A stretch of 64,000 nucleotides of DNA from CAZTAO01 sp964611645. GTDB taxonomy: Bacteria; Armatimonadota; UBA5829. Location of the stretch: positions 1-64,000 of the forward strand of contig CAZTAO010000010.1 in assembly GCA_964611645.1 (NCBI GenBank), in the 5' to 3' direction. This document shows positions 50,212-58,770 of the stretch, piece by piece; positions within the stretch are counted from its first letter, which is position 1, and the number at the start of each line of letters is the position of its first letter. The position numbers and the translations under genes were made by a program. The notes under the pieces were generated by a model. That model was not told where the DNA came from and did not search any database. It worked only from the letters and a program-made list of their open reading frames with translations.

Positions 50212-50379
50212 ACCCTCCGTCATTCCTGGTTTTCCAATTCCCACCCCGCAGATGGGGCATTCAGTAAATCAGGATATCCGCTGGGCAGAGGGTGGCTGGG
50301 GGGTGGCGTATCAGTTGAATGACCGCAGATAGGGGTTGTGGTAAACCAGCCCCGGAACGGATTGCCGGGGCCATCGGCA

Positions 50380-50572
50380 CTACAACACAGGCGGAGGCTC
50401 TTTTCCTGACAGCCACTTCAGGAAGCCATCCGGCACGACTATCACCGGTATCTTGTGCGGGTAGGCTTGTTGATACACAAACCTGCCGCTTATCCACTGA
50501 TACACCTCCGGCAGAACAAGCAGCCAACATCAGAAGACTTACGGCAATCAAGCACTTCATGACTTTCGACAT
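50380..50572 (-). pseudogene. Frameshifted small lipoprotein gene
   Basis: The ATG at 50572 (GGTGAG upstream) opens a typical lipoprotein signal, MSKVMKCLIAVSLLMLAACS. In that frame the sequence then becomes unlike a protein. Skipping one base right after the lipobox Cys-Ser gives PEVYQWISGRFVYQQAY, then PHKIPVIVVPDGFLKWL and SGKEPPPVL with a stop at 50380, a coherent 63-residue lipoprotein. One extra base, either a real frameshift mutation or a sequence error, best explains this. The family is unknown. Confidence 0.6.
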
Positions 50573-50637
50573 AGCGCTCACCGCCATCAGTTGATCGGAT
50601 GGCAGCAGACCAGTAACCTGCAACTTGGAACCTGGAA

Positions 50638-51543
50638 CTACAGCTTCGTCACCGTCATCTGCATCCCCATTTTCATTGTGAACGAGGTCGGCCCGCCTTG
50701 GGCGGCTATCTGTGCGGCCAGTTCCGGAGGAAGCTGAATAATCATAGAGGTAGAGGTGTAGCCTTCCGATTTGAGCAGTTTGCCGGTGCTTACCTCTATG
50801 TACGAGCAGGCGTCGCCGGTGAGTTCCATCGTTCCTGTCGATGACTGCATCACCGCTCGCGCCTGAGGGTTGCTCATCCCGACGCCGGCACCCATGCCCG
50901 ACTGCATCATCTTGGCCAAGTCCAGCGATCCTGCATAAGTCTGTGTTATCTTGGCTGCCCGGGTTTTGCCTACAAGACAGTTGTCGGATTCCAGCATCGA
51001 GCGCATCTCTATCGATTGGTCGGTATTGGGGATCGGATTCCTGGTAACCCAACTGTCACCCACGGACACCGGTTCCGTCGGCAGCATGTCCACAAGCCCG
51101 ACCTGGCTCATAAATCCGCTCGCGCTCATTCCGGCTATAACGGGCATGCCCTCGGCGCCCTCAATTGACAGCGCCTTTCCGTCCGGAGACATCAGCACGG
51201 TCAGAGTTACCGGTTTTATCGCCTCCGGTTTCTTCGACACGCCCGGCATCAGTCCGGCCAACAAGGGCGTTCTTGTGCCCGTAATGAAGTACTTTATCCT
51301 CGCGCTGCCATCCGGCAGGACTCCCAGCACCTTAGAGGAGATCTTGGAGGTATTGGTCGTCGTAATTGGCTGGTCCGACATTCCGGGTATCCCGGGCATC
51401 CTCGTCGACATAGTCATGGACATTTTGTACGTGTCCTTATCACCTGCTTTGAACTTACACCCGAGCTTGATCGGCTCTGCGGACGCGCACATACAGGAAA
51501 CAATCAAGATAGCTACAACTGCTGCAACGACCAGTCTTCTCAT
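50638..51543 (-). CDS. Secreted beta-rich protein (DUF6263-like)
   Basis: 301 residues, ATG with AGAGGAG upstream. The signal peptide ends CASAEP near 23. The protein alternates beta strands such as LGCKFKAGDKDTYKMSMTM, SARIKYFITGTRT, VSVGDSWVTRNPIPN and a C-terminal FTMKMGMQMTVTKL. This is the layout of secreted proteins in the DUF6263 group, where an input of the form KxGDxYxxxxxM is compared with a reference term. The function is unknown. A copy of its last 32 bp lies at 48882. Confidence 0.72.
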   Translation of the reverse strand: MRRLVVAAVVAILIVSCMCASAEPIKLGCKFKAGDKDTYKMSMTMSTRMPGIPGMSDQPITTTNTSKISSKVLGVLPDGSARIKYFITGTRTPLLAGLMPGVSKKPEAIKPVTLTVLMSPDGKALSIEGAEGMPVIAGMSASGFMSQVGLVDMLPTEPVSVGDSWVTRNPIPNTDQSIEMRSMLESDNCLVGKTRAAKITQTYAGSLDLAKMMQSGMGAGVGMSNPQARAVMQSSTGTMELTGDACSYIEVSTGKLLKSEGYTSTSMIIQLPPELAAQIAAQGGPTSFTMKMGMQMTVTKL

Positions 51544-51652
51544 TCCACTTCTCCTCTTTGCCGGAAAGGCTGCCCTTTATAGAATACTTCGCTAAACTCG
51601 AAGATTTCCCTTCTTGCCTCGATCCCGCTTTCCACCCTCCGCTTGTTGTCAT

Positions 51653-51728
51653 CCCTCCAGGTAGTCCCTACCTGGAGGGTCCGCCTTATCTTCGCTGCAT
51701 ACCCTCCAGGTTCGGAGACCCTGGAGGG
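51653..51728. repeat. Palindromic intergenic repeat, family A copies 4 and 5
   Basis: Copy 4 has 12-bp arms CCCTCCAGGTAG (51653-51664) and CTACCTGGAGGG (51668-51679) with loop TCC. Copy 5 has 9-bp arms (51702-51710, 51720-51728) that extend with one mismatch. A further dispersed motif, GCAGATTCCTC...CTCGGAATGACA, follows at 51738-51765 and recurs reversed near 63053-63080. The remainder of 51544-51923 shows nothing else. Confidence 0.85.
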
Positions 51729-51923
51729 ATGAGAAAAGCAGATTCCTCGCAGGCTCGGAATGACATTGGGCTTGTGGTTTATGGCTGATGACTGACTACC
51801 GTCCGCCCCCTTCTGCTTTCCACTTTCCACTCTCCACTTTCCTCTTGTTGCCACCGCACCGGCATAGTATGGTAATCTTATAGCAGTTGAGGATATGGCT
51901 CGGGTGGGCCGCGGGAGGATGAA

Positions 51924-53477
51924 ATGGGCGTTCCTGTACTTATAGGCAAAGGACAGTGGGAGCAGAACCTGCTGACTGAGATGGCAAACCGCCACGGCCT
52001 GGTAGCCGGGGCTACGGGAACGGGCAAGACAGTCACCCTGCAGGTCATCGCGGAGAAACTCAGCCGCGCGGGCGTGCCGGTGTTTGCCGCCGATGTTAAG
52101 GGAGACCTCTCCGGCATTAGCCAACCTGGAACCGAGAACCCCAAGGTTTCCGCGCGAGTCGAGAAGCTAGGGATCACGGATTTCGGGTTTTCGGCGTGTC
52201 CGGTTGTGTTCTGGGATATTTTCGGCAAGAAGGGCCATCCCGTGCGGGCGACCGTGTCTGAGATGGGGCCGCTTCTCATAGGCCGCATGCTCAGCCTCAA
52301 CGACACCCAGAGCGGTGTATTGTCCCTGGTCTTCAAGATCGCCGACGATAACGGCCTCCTGCTGCTGGACCTCAAAGACCTCCAGGCGATGCTTCGGCAC
52401 GTGGGCGATAACGCGGGCGAGTATACCACCCAGTACGGCAACATATCAGCCGCCAGCGTCGGAGCGATCCAGCGCGGGCTGCTGCAACTGGATGAGCAGG
52501 GTGGCGACCAGTTGTTTGGCGAGCCCGGCCTGAACATTCAGGACTTCATCCAGACAGACTCCAGCGGCAAGGGAGTTGTGAACATCCTCGCCGCCGATAC
52601 CCTCATTCAGTTCCCCAAGCTCTACGCTACTTTCCTGCTCTGGATGCTCTCGGAGCTGTTCGAGGTGCTGCCGGAAGTCGGGGATGTGGACAAGCCCAAA
52701 CTGGTCTTCTTCTTCGACGAGGCCCACTTGCTCTTCACCGACGCCCCCTCAAGCCTGCTTCAGAAGATAGAGCAGGTTGTGAGGCTGATCCGCTCCAAGG
52801 GCGTGGGGGTATACTTCATCACCCAAAACCCGTTGGACATCCCGGACACTGTGCTGGGCCAGCTTGGGAACCGGGTGCAGCACGCCCTGCGCGCGTTTAC
52901 ACCGCGAGACCAGAAGGCCGTTCACGCCGCCGCCGAGACTTTCCGCGTGAACCCCGACCTCAATGTCGAGACCACCATTACCGAGCTGGGAGTTGGTGAA
53001 GCCCTGGTCTCGCTGCTAAATGAGAAGGGGATTCCAGGGGTGGTTGATCGCGCACTCATTGCTCCGCCCCAGGGCAGGATAGGTGGGATAGACGAGGCCC
53101 AGAGGCAGGCGATTATACAATCGTCGGTGCTGTTCGGTTACTACGAGAAAGAGGTGGACCGGCAGTCCGCTTATGAACTGCTGACAGCGCGCGCCAACGA
53201 GCGAGCCGAAGTCGCCGCCAGAGAGGCCGAGGAAGCCGAAGCTGAGAAGAGAGAGGCAGAGGAAGCCCGAAGGCGAGCTGACGACTACAGGCAGCCCCCG
53301 AGGTACTCGCCTCGCCCGGCCCCAGCCTATCGCCCCGCGCCTCGAAGGCCCGCTGCAAGGCGCAGCGACAGTGCGGGGGAAGCCATGGCCAAGAGCGCGG
53401 CAAGGGCCATTGGAAGCCAGGTAGGGCGGCAACTGATCCGAGGGGTCCTGGGGTCGCTGTTCGGCGGAAGACGCTGA
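51924..53477 (+). CDS. HerA-like ATPase (DUF853)
   Basis: 517 residues, ATG with GGGAGGATGAA upstream. The FtsK/HerA-type motor has Walker A GATGTGKT (29-36), Walker B LVFFFDEAH near residue 265 and a GVGVYFITQNPLDIPD sensor block. The family signature VFAADVKGDLSGIS follows Walker A, as in DUF853 proteins (often named helicase HerA-like). The C-terminal 120 residues are a charged coiled coil (AREAEEAEAEKREAEEARRRAD) and a Pro/Arg-rich tail ending in GSLFGGRR. It probably translocates DNA or serves as a membrane-linked ATPase. The NYN/PIN gene follows 29 bp later. Confidence 0.92.
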   Translation: MGVPVLIGKGQWEQNLLTEMANRHGLVAGATGTGKTVTLQVIAEKLSRAGVPVFAADVKGDLSGISQPGTENPKVSARVEKLGITDFGFSACPVVFWDIFGKKGHPVRATVSEMGPLLIGRMLSLNDTQSGVLSLVFKIADDNGLLLLDLKDLQAMLRHVGDNAGEYTTQYGNISAASVGAIQRGLLQLDEQGGDQLFGEPGLNIQDFIQTDSSGKGVVNILAADTLIQFPKLYATFLLWMLSELFEVLPEVGDVDKPKLVFFFDEAHLLFTDAPSSLLQKIEQVVRLIRSKGVGVYFITQNPLDIPDTVLGQLGNRVQHALRAFTPRDQKAVHAAAETFRVNPDLNVETTITELGVGEALVSLLNEKGIPGVVDRALIAPPQGRIGGIDEAQRQAIIQSSVLFGYYEKEVDRQSAYELLTARANERAEVAAREAEEAEAEKREAEEARRRADDYRQPPRYSPRPAPAYRPAPRRPAARRSDSAGEAMAKSAARAIGSQVGRQLIRGVLGSLFGGRR

Positions 53478-53506
53478 TCGCTAGAACGAAAACGGAGGCG
53501 ACGGGA

Positions 53507-54106
53507 ATGATGAAAGAGACAACAAACGAACGCCGGTTGCTGGTGGATTTCGAGAATGTGCAGCAGATCGATCTGTCCAGGCTTGCCGATGACTTCCTGG
53601 TCACGATCTTTGTGGGCAGCCAGCAGAAGACCCTGCCCTTTGACCTTGTGCAGGGAACTCAGCGGCTTGGCGAGAAGATAGACTGGATGAAAGTCGAGGG
53701 GCATGGTCATAACGCTCTCGACTTCCACATCGCTTACTACCTTGGCCGGATATTCGCCCATTCACCCAAGGCGCAGTGCGTGATCCTGTCCAAGGACAGC
53801 GGCTTCGACCCGCTTGTGAACCACCTGAACAAGAACGGCTTCACATGCAGCCGGATCAACAGCCTCATCGAACTCGAACCCCAGCGCGCCGAGCCGCCCG
53901 CGGAGCCGAACTACCAGCGGGTGGTGGATTCACTCGCAAAGATAGAGAAGAAGTCCAGACCCCGCCGCCGCTCGACCCTGGTCAAGCACATCTCCTCCCA
54001 CTTCCAGAAGAAGCTGCCGCAGGAGGAAGTGGAAAGGCTGATAGACCTGCTGTTCGTGGAAGGCAAGGTAGCGGAGACGAACCAGACGCTGTCTTATAGC
54101 TTCTGA
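53507..54106 (+). CDS. PIN/NYN-type putative nuclease
   Basis: 199 residues, ATG with GGAGGCGACGGGA upstream. The PIN/NYN fold shows LLVDFENVQQIDL with the first metal-binding Asp, DFHIAYYLG with the second, and VILSKDSGFDPLVNHL with the third and fourth acidic positions. Such proteins cut RNA with Mg2+. Residues 145-199 are basic and then a small winged-helix-like helical end (RRRSTLVKHISSHF), possibly for nucleic-acid binding. Proximity to the HerA-like gene suggests a DNA/RNA-processing pair, but this is inference. Confidence 0.87.
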   Translation: MMKETTNERRLLVDFENVQQIDLSRLADDFLVTIFVGSQQKTLPFDLVQGTQRLGEKIDWMKVEGHGHNALDFHIAYYLGRIFAHSPKAQCVILSKDSGFDPLVNHLNKNGFTCSRINSLIELEPQRAEPPAEPNYQRVVDSLAKIEKKSRPRRRSTLVKHISSHFQKKLPQEEVERLIDLLFVEGKVAETNQTLSYSF

Positions 54107-54152
54107 TTACAGCACGTGAAACACCAAACCTACTTCATCGAGGAGAAAGCAG

Positions 54153-55625
54153 ATGGGAACCAACAGAGCAGTGTGCGCGGCGCTGATTCTGGCGCTGGTA
54201 GTGGTATGTGTTGCAGCGGCCTCTGCAGTTTGCGCGGCGGACCAGGCTTCCAGGTTTGTCGGGGTGTGGCTATTCCAGAACAATGAACTGCTGATCAAGA
54301 CCACATTCACCAAGGACGGCCGTTTCAGCAGGATAATGAAGTCCGCGGAGGGCGAGGAAACCACCAAGGGCAAGTTCTCCGTCTCATCCGGCAAGCTTGT
54401 CGTTAAGCCGGATGACGAGGACGAAGTTCTGCGCCTTAACTTCCGCTTTCTGGACAGCAACCAGCTTGAACTCACCGACGAAGAGGGAAGCGGCATTCGG
54501 ATGGTGAGGCAGACAGCCCCCAAACCCGCTAAGCCCTCCGCCGATTGCCCTCAGGTCGCTCCACCCGCGAAGAAGACCACCACCAAGGCTGGCATAACCT
54601 CCAAGACCGCGACAGCAGCGAAGTCCGGCAAGCGCCCGGCTACAGTGGTCTTCAGACGGTTTTCAGAGCCTCGGGAGAAGGCATTCACCGCGCTGATGCC
54701 CAGGGGGTGGAAGGTGGACGGTGGGATCATCCGGCTCTCTCCCGATGCGGTCGGCGCGCACAATGCCACCGGCGCCAAGGGAGATATCACCCTCAAGCGC
54801 GACGACTCCGGCGCGCTGCAGATGCGCTGGCTGCCGGACCTGCTGTACCTCGACCCTCGCGGCCAGGCTTACGAAGGGTTCACGCAGATCGGCGGGGTGT
54901 TCAACAATGTCATCGTTCTGCCCAAGCTGGGCGCGGAGGGCTACCTGGTGCGGGCGGTGCTGCCCAGGGTGATTCCAGGCGCGCAGAACGTGCAGGTGCT
55001 TTCCCAGAAGAAGCTGCCCAAGCTGGCGCAGCTCTACGCCGCCCCGCTCAGTTCGCTTCCGCAGCAAGTCCGAAGCAGCATCACCTGTGATGCAACCATG
55101 GTCACCATATCATTTGAAGAAAACGGCAAGCCCTACAAAGCGCGGCTGGTTACCGCAATTCAGGACTTCGGGCCGCTAGCGCCGGGGTTGTGGCAGGGGA
55201 TGGGAACTTCGCTCTACCGCGCGCCCGCGGGTGAGTTCGAGGCATGGCTGCCGGTGCTGGGCGTGATCCAGGGGTCGGTGAAGTGGAACCTGCAGTGGTT
55301 GGCGGCTGAGCTAAGGGCATCGGCTGGCCGGCGGGAGTTGGTCGGTGCCACGGAAGAGCAGCTTCGCAAGATGGACGCGGAGATAGTAAGCAACCGCCAG
55401 AAGGTGAACTCCGAGATCAACAACCAGATGTACCTCAACCTAACCGGCCAAGAGGAGTACAAGAACCCATTCACCGGCAAGACGGAGGTCGGCTCCAACG
55501 AATGGAACCGCCGCTGGCAAAACTCCGCCGGCGACATCATATACACAGACAACACAACCTACAACCCCAACTCCGACCCGGATTTGCAGAGGCAGGGGTT
55601 CAAGTTGAGCAAGGCGAAGAGATGA
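54153..55625 (+). CDS. Secreted protein with lipocalin-like N domain
   Basis: 490 residues, ATG with AGGAGAAAGCAG upstream. The signal peptide ends VCAAD near 30. Residues 33-115 are a small beta domain (FVGVWLFQNNELLIKTTFTKDGRF) resembling the three tandem lipoproteins at 31647-32666. A Lys/Ala/Pro-rich linker (120-165) leads to a C-terminal region of 320 residues with FTALMPRGWKVDGGIIRLSPDAVG, beta strands and a final helical region rich in Asn/Gln. I do not recognise this region beyond similarity to secreted proteins of unknown function. It converges with the gene at 55644. Confidence 0.75.
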   Translation: MGTNRAVCAALILALVVVCVAAASAVCAADQASRFVGVWLFQNNELLIKTTFTKDGRFSRIMKSAEGEETTKGKFSVSSGKLVVKPDDEDEVLRLNFRFLDSNQLELTDEEGSGIRMVRQTAPKPAKPSADCPQVAPPAKKTTTKAGITSKTATAAKSGKRPATVVFRRFSEPREKAFTALMPRGWKVDGGIIRLSPDAVGAHNATGAKGDITLKRDDSGALQMRWLPDLLYLDPRGQAYEGFTQIGGVFNNVIVLPKLGAEGYLVRAVLPRVIPGAQNVQVLSQKKLPKLAQLYAAPLSSLPQQVRSSITCDATMVTISFEENGKPYKARLVTAIQDFGPLAPGLWQGMGTSLYRAPAGEFEAWLPVLGVIQGSVKWNLQWLAAELRASAGRRELVGATEEQLRKMDAEIVSNRQKVNSEINNQMYLNLTGQEEYKNPFTGKTEVGSNEWNRRWQNSAGDIIYTDNTTYNPNSDPDLQRQGFKLSKAKR

Positions 55626-55643
55626 CCAGTCGTGAGATGCGCT

Positions 55644-55955
55644 TCAGTCCCCAATGAACCGTATGTATGTATGCGGTTCCTCGGAGCACTGGACAATCAG
55701 CTCACGAATCTCCGCCCATAGCGGCTCTGCGTCTCGTTGTGAGAAGGCGGGCCGAAGCCTGTCCCATTCTTCCAGCATCGCGGCTGCCTGGAGGGGGTTG
55801 AAGATTGTGTCGCCGTAGGGGTCTATGAAGCGCAGGCACGGGTAGGTGGTATCGGCCAGGCCCGGCAGGCAGAGGGCTATTGCTCCCTGCGGGTCTTGCA
55901 CGGTCTCGCTGATGTTGCTGCATCTTTCGTCTTGAAGAACCACCGCAATTGCCAT
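55644..55955 (-). CDS. Small conserved-looking protein of unknown function
   Basis: 103 residues from the ATG at 55955 (AGGAGA upstream). It is acidic and helical, with MAIAVVLQDERCSNI, LRFIDPYGDTIFNPLQAAAMLEEWDRL and IRELIVQCSEEPHTYIRFIGD. No signal peptide is present. It begins 8 bp after the stop of the secreted gene upstream, so the two are co-transcribed. The FIDPYGDTIFN block recalls small immunity-like or cytoplasmic proteins, but I cannot name a family. Confidence 0.72.
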   Translation of the reverse strand: MAIAVVLQDERCSNISETVQDPQGAIALCLPGLADTTYPCLRFIDPYGDTIFNPLQAAAMLEEWDRLRPAFSQRDAEPLWAEIRELIVQCSEEPHTYIRFIGD

Positions 55956-55963
55956 TCGGTCTC

Positions 55964-56752
55964 CTATCGCCACAGAACAGGGTAAGCTGTCACGAGCTTC
56001 CCGGTCTTCGTCGTTATCACTCTGAATGCGCTGGTCTCTTTGCGTCTGTAACCTTCGGTTCCGATGATCCGGCCCGCGTCGAACTCCCGGCTGGAGTAGC
56101 CATTTGGCTCAAGGAGTGGCGTTACCAGTTCGGCCTGTTTGATCAGCGCGGCAATATCCTCCGATGGGCTGAAGACGCTCTTGCCGGCGGTTTGGGTCCC
56201 ATTGACGGTGTGCCTGTCGATAACGTGCTGCGCGGAGCTTCGCGTGATCTCGATATGCTGGAATACGGCATTTGTCTGCGGCGCTTTCCCCGCGTCGGCC
56301 AAGGTCCGGTCTGCCTTGATGGTGTAGGCTTTGCCCTGGAACCGCACAGTCGCCCCGGGCTGCACCGTGGCAAGCAGCGCGTGCCCCGAGATCCGTGAGT
56401 CCTTGCCGACAACCTGAACCACATCCCCAGCCTTAGGCTTGCGGCTGGCCTGGTTCGCGGGCCGGTCCGCCTCAAAGAGCTTGCCGGTATCGACGCTGAG
56501 AACAACCTGAGCCTTCTCGGAATCGATCACGCTGTAGAGCTGGTTGTTGAAGTAGAACTCACATCCGGCCCGAACCCGCCCGAACTCAGCAATAATCCAC
56601 TGCCCGCCCACAACCGAGAACAACATCACCCGGGTCTCAGGGGCAAATTGGACGGGAGTCGGAGTCTTGGCCGAGTCCGCCCAGACAGGCAGGCTGCCGA
56701 GGATGAGAAGAACAACAGCAAAGAACAGAAGCCGCTTGACTTGGTCTCGCAT
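55964..56752 (-). CDS. Secreted protein of unknown function
   Basis: 262 residues from the ATG at 56752 (AAAGGAG upstream). The signal peptide ends LPVWAD near 23. Beta-rich regions follow: TRVMLFSVVGGQWIIAEFGR, AGCEFYFNNQLYSVID and FQGKAYTIKADRTLADAG, and at the end FDAGRIIGTEGYRRKETSAFRVITTKTGKLVTAY. No catalytic pattern is seen. It is the first of a two-gene minus-strand operon and is divergent from the GH10-like gene at 56948. Confidence 0.72.
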   Translation of the reverse strand: MRDQVKRLLFFAVVLLILGSLPVWADSAKTPTPVQFAPETRVMLFSVVGGQWIIAEFGRVRAGCEFYFNNQLYSVIDSEKAQVVLSVDTGKLFEADRPANQASRKPKAGDVVQVVGKDSRISGHALLATVQPGATVRFQGKAYTIKADRTLADAGKAPQTNAVFQHIEITRSSAQHVIDRHTVNGTQTAGKSVFSPSEDIAALIKQAELVTPLLEPNGYSSREFDAGRIIGTEGYRRKETSAFRVITTKTGKLVTAYPVLWR

Positions 56753-56947
56753 GGGACGCTTCTCCTTTGGGAGTGACTGCATGCTATATGATAGATACAA
56801 CAAATGCTCGCGAAAGTCCTGCTTGAGCATATTGGTGCGCCACCTTTCCTCGTAGTTTTGGTTCGCGCCTTCGCCTACGCAGGAAACGGGTGCGTCAAGA
56901 GGGAAAAGGCAATTGGAGCCTGCGAATTGGCCCGAAGGGAGCGTCTG

Positions 56948-58696
56948 ATGAGACTGGCCGTAATTGTTGCGATCCTCCTGATTCTTAGCGCCCAAGCCGT
57001 CGCCGTTGGTGCGGCCGAACCAGGCAGCCGTAAGCTCACTAAGGCGCACATTGCCGCCATCGACAGACAGCGGAGAGTGATCGTCAACTACGACAACGGC
57101 GCAGTGTTCTGGGGAAACCAATCAGTCGAGAATCCGCCGGTAGAGACAGACATACAGAAGTACGCGACCCGATGCTTCAGCATCATCGACGATCGGGCTT
57201 CGCAGGTAGACAGCGTGTGGTGGGATTGGAGCAATGGCAATGTTGTCGCCTATCCGAGCAAGGTGCTGCCTACATACGGGTTCTTCCCATTGTGGAAGGA
57301 GTGGTCCAAGGCCGGCGTGGACCCGGTGCGCGTGTTTGTGGAAGAGACCAGGAAGCGCAAGCTGGAGGTCTTTTGCTCCTATCGAGTCAACGCGCCGGAT
57401 GCGGCGGAATTGCCATACAGCGAGTTCAAGGATGGCAACCCACTCAAGAAGGCGCATCCGGAGTGGCTGCTGTGGGCCGAGGGTGACATAGCCGCCCGCG
57501 CGATCACTCACGCCCAATGGAACTTCGCGGAGCCTGGCGTCCGGGAACTCAAAGTCCGCATCCTGGAAGAAGTGGCCAGAAACTACAAATACGACGGCAT
57601 CCACCTCAACTTCTCCCGCAATCCGCCGCTTGTGCCGCCCGACTCTGCGTGGAAGAACCGCGATGCGATCACTGCGTTCGTGCGCGACTTGCGGGCAAAG
57701 CTGCTGGAGGTCGAAGCGCAGACGAAGCGGCCCATCCTGTTGTCTGCCCAGGTCGGACCGAGCCTGGTTGAAAGCCACCTGGACGGTCTGGACCCGGAGA
57801 CCTGGGCGCGGGAGCAACTGGTTGATTTGCTGGTGGTGGGGTCGCGGTCGAGCGATGTGGACATCGAAGCCTATCGGCGGATAACTGCCGGCACGCACAT
57901 AAAGCTGTACCCCTGCTGGGACGATTATCACAGTTCCGACGGCTATCGGCATCAGCCGGTGGAGCATCTGCGCGGTGTGGCAGCCAACTGGTGGAGCCAG
58001 GGAGCCGACGGGATGCACTGCTTCAACTTCGACAACGAGATCAGGCCCGATCCCAGCCCCGACCATCCGCTGTCCTGGGAGCGGACCAGGCAGCTCTACC
58101 GCGAGATCGGCAGCCCGGAGACCCTCAAGTTCAAGGACAAGTGGTTCGTGGCGCAGCGGAGGGGCTGGGACTCCGCGAAATACAAGTCACCGCGAGAGGA
58201 CTTCATTAACTCCAACATGCTCTGTCCGCTCCCTGCCCAGATCGCTAACGATCCTGGGGTGGACACCATCTTGAGTGTGCGCGTCGGCGACGATGTAAGA
58301 CTTCTGGCCAGGCGGATCGATCAGCTTTTGGTGCATCTGCTGCTGTCCGACCCGAATGCCAAGGACCTGCCCGAGGACCAGCGAATCCCAAAAGGCCTCA
58401 TCCGCAAAACCCCACCGTGGGGCGCATTTGAAGCAACGGACGGAATGCTGTATACAACCGCCCCGACCAAGGGAGTAGAAACCCGCATTCAAGTCCGCCT
58501 GAACAACGTGCTGCTGCCAAAGCCGGAGGTTGAGGAAGGCTGGCTGGTCTTCCACAATCTCCCCCCAACCCTGTTCGCGCTGGGCGAGAACCTGGTAGCG
58601 GTCACCCTGGCCGCGCCAACCCCCGCATCCGGCCAACAGATGGTGATTGAGAAGCTGGAAGTGCGAGTTAGGTATCAGGCTAAAAGCTCGAAGTAG
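56948..58696 (+). CDS. Secreted GH10-like (GHL10) glycosidase with altered active-site block
   Basis: 582 residues from the ATG at 56948 (AAGGGAG upstream). The signal peptide ends AVGAAEP near 25. A TIM barrel in the GHL10 style has VIVNYDNGAVFWGNQ, FCSYRVNAPDAAELPYSEF and YKYDGIHLNFSRNPPLVPPDSAW. Compared with LDGIELDYMRFP in the gene at 41584, the Asp of the LDY block is Asn here, so catalytic strength may be reduced or altered. After the barrel there is a C-terminal beta domain. It converges with the DUF1080-sialidase gene across a strong hairpin. Confidence 0.8.
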   Translation: MRLAVIVAILLILSAQAVAVGAAEPGSRKLTKAHIAAIDRQRRVIVNYDNGAVFWGNQSVENPPVETDIQKYATRCFSIIDDRASQVDSVWWDWSNGNVVAYPSKVLPTYGFFPLWKEWSKAGVDPVRVFVEETRKRKLEVFCSYRVNAPDAAELPYSEFKDGNPLKKAHPEWLLWAEGDIAARAITHAQWNFAEPGVRELKVRILEEVARNYKYDGIHLNFSRNPPLVPPDSAWKNRDAITAFVRDLRAKLLEVEAQTKRPILLSAQVGPSLVESHLDGLDPETWAREQLVDLLVVGSRSSDVDIEAYRRITAGTHIKLYPCWDDYHSSDGYRHQPVEHLRGVAANWWSQGADGMHCFNFDNEIRPDPSPDHPLSWERTRQLYREIGSPETLKFKDKWFVAQRRGWDSAKYKSPREDFINSNMLCPLPAQIANDPGVDTILSVRVGDDVRLLARRIDQLLVHLLLSDPNAKDLPEDQRIPKGLIRKTPPWGAFEATDGMLYTTAPTKGVETRIQVRLNNVLLPKPEVEEGWLVFHNLPPTLFALGENLVAVTLAAPTPASGQQMVIEKLEVRVRYQAKSSK

Positions 58697-58712
58697 AACG
58701 CTACAAGACGCA

Positions 58713-58742
58713 GCGTTCCCAAGGCCGAGACCTTGGGAACGC
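58713..58742. terminator. Hairpin between convergent genes
   Basis: 12-bp perfect arms GCGTTCCCAAGG (58713-58724) and CCTTGGGAACGC (58731-58742) enclose a 6-nt loop, 17 bp after the plus-strand stop and 28 bp from the minus-strand stop. There is no T tract. It probably serves as a bidirectional terminator or is a dispersed repeat. Confidence 0.55.
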
Positions 58743-58770
58743 GAAACCACCAATATGGGCCTGAAAGAAC

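Larger units (their letters stand above)
48914..50379. other. Repeat mosaic without genes
   Basis: No open frame here looks coding. The stretch contains a family A palindrome, CTCTCCC/GGGAGAG palindromes, an AACCCTCATT hairpin, a GTGGCGTAYCTG...GGGGTTGNNGTAA element in about four copies (49324, 49674, 49967, 50302) and a 260-bp direct repeat. It is the longest non-coding region of the window. Confidence 0.7.

Noticed and set aside
49561..50213. Two minus-strand frames encoding the same Leu-rich peptide
   Set aside because: They are produced by the 260-bp direct repeat and contain palindromes; no ribosome binding site or family is visible.
49324..50350. Possible CRISPR array from the recurring 50-bp element
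   Set aside because: Spacing is irregular (about 350, 293 and 335 bp), copies diverge, there are no short spacers and no cas genes are present.
50261..51052. Minus-strand frame of 263 codons covering the lipoprotein signal
   Set aside because: Most of it is out of frame with the real gene at 50638 and meaningless after the lipobox; only the 50380-50572 part is kept, as a frameshifted gene.
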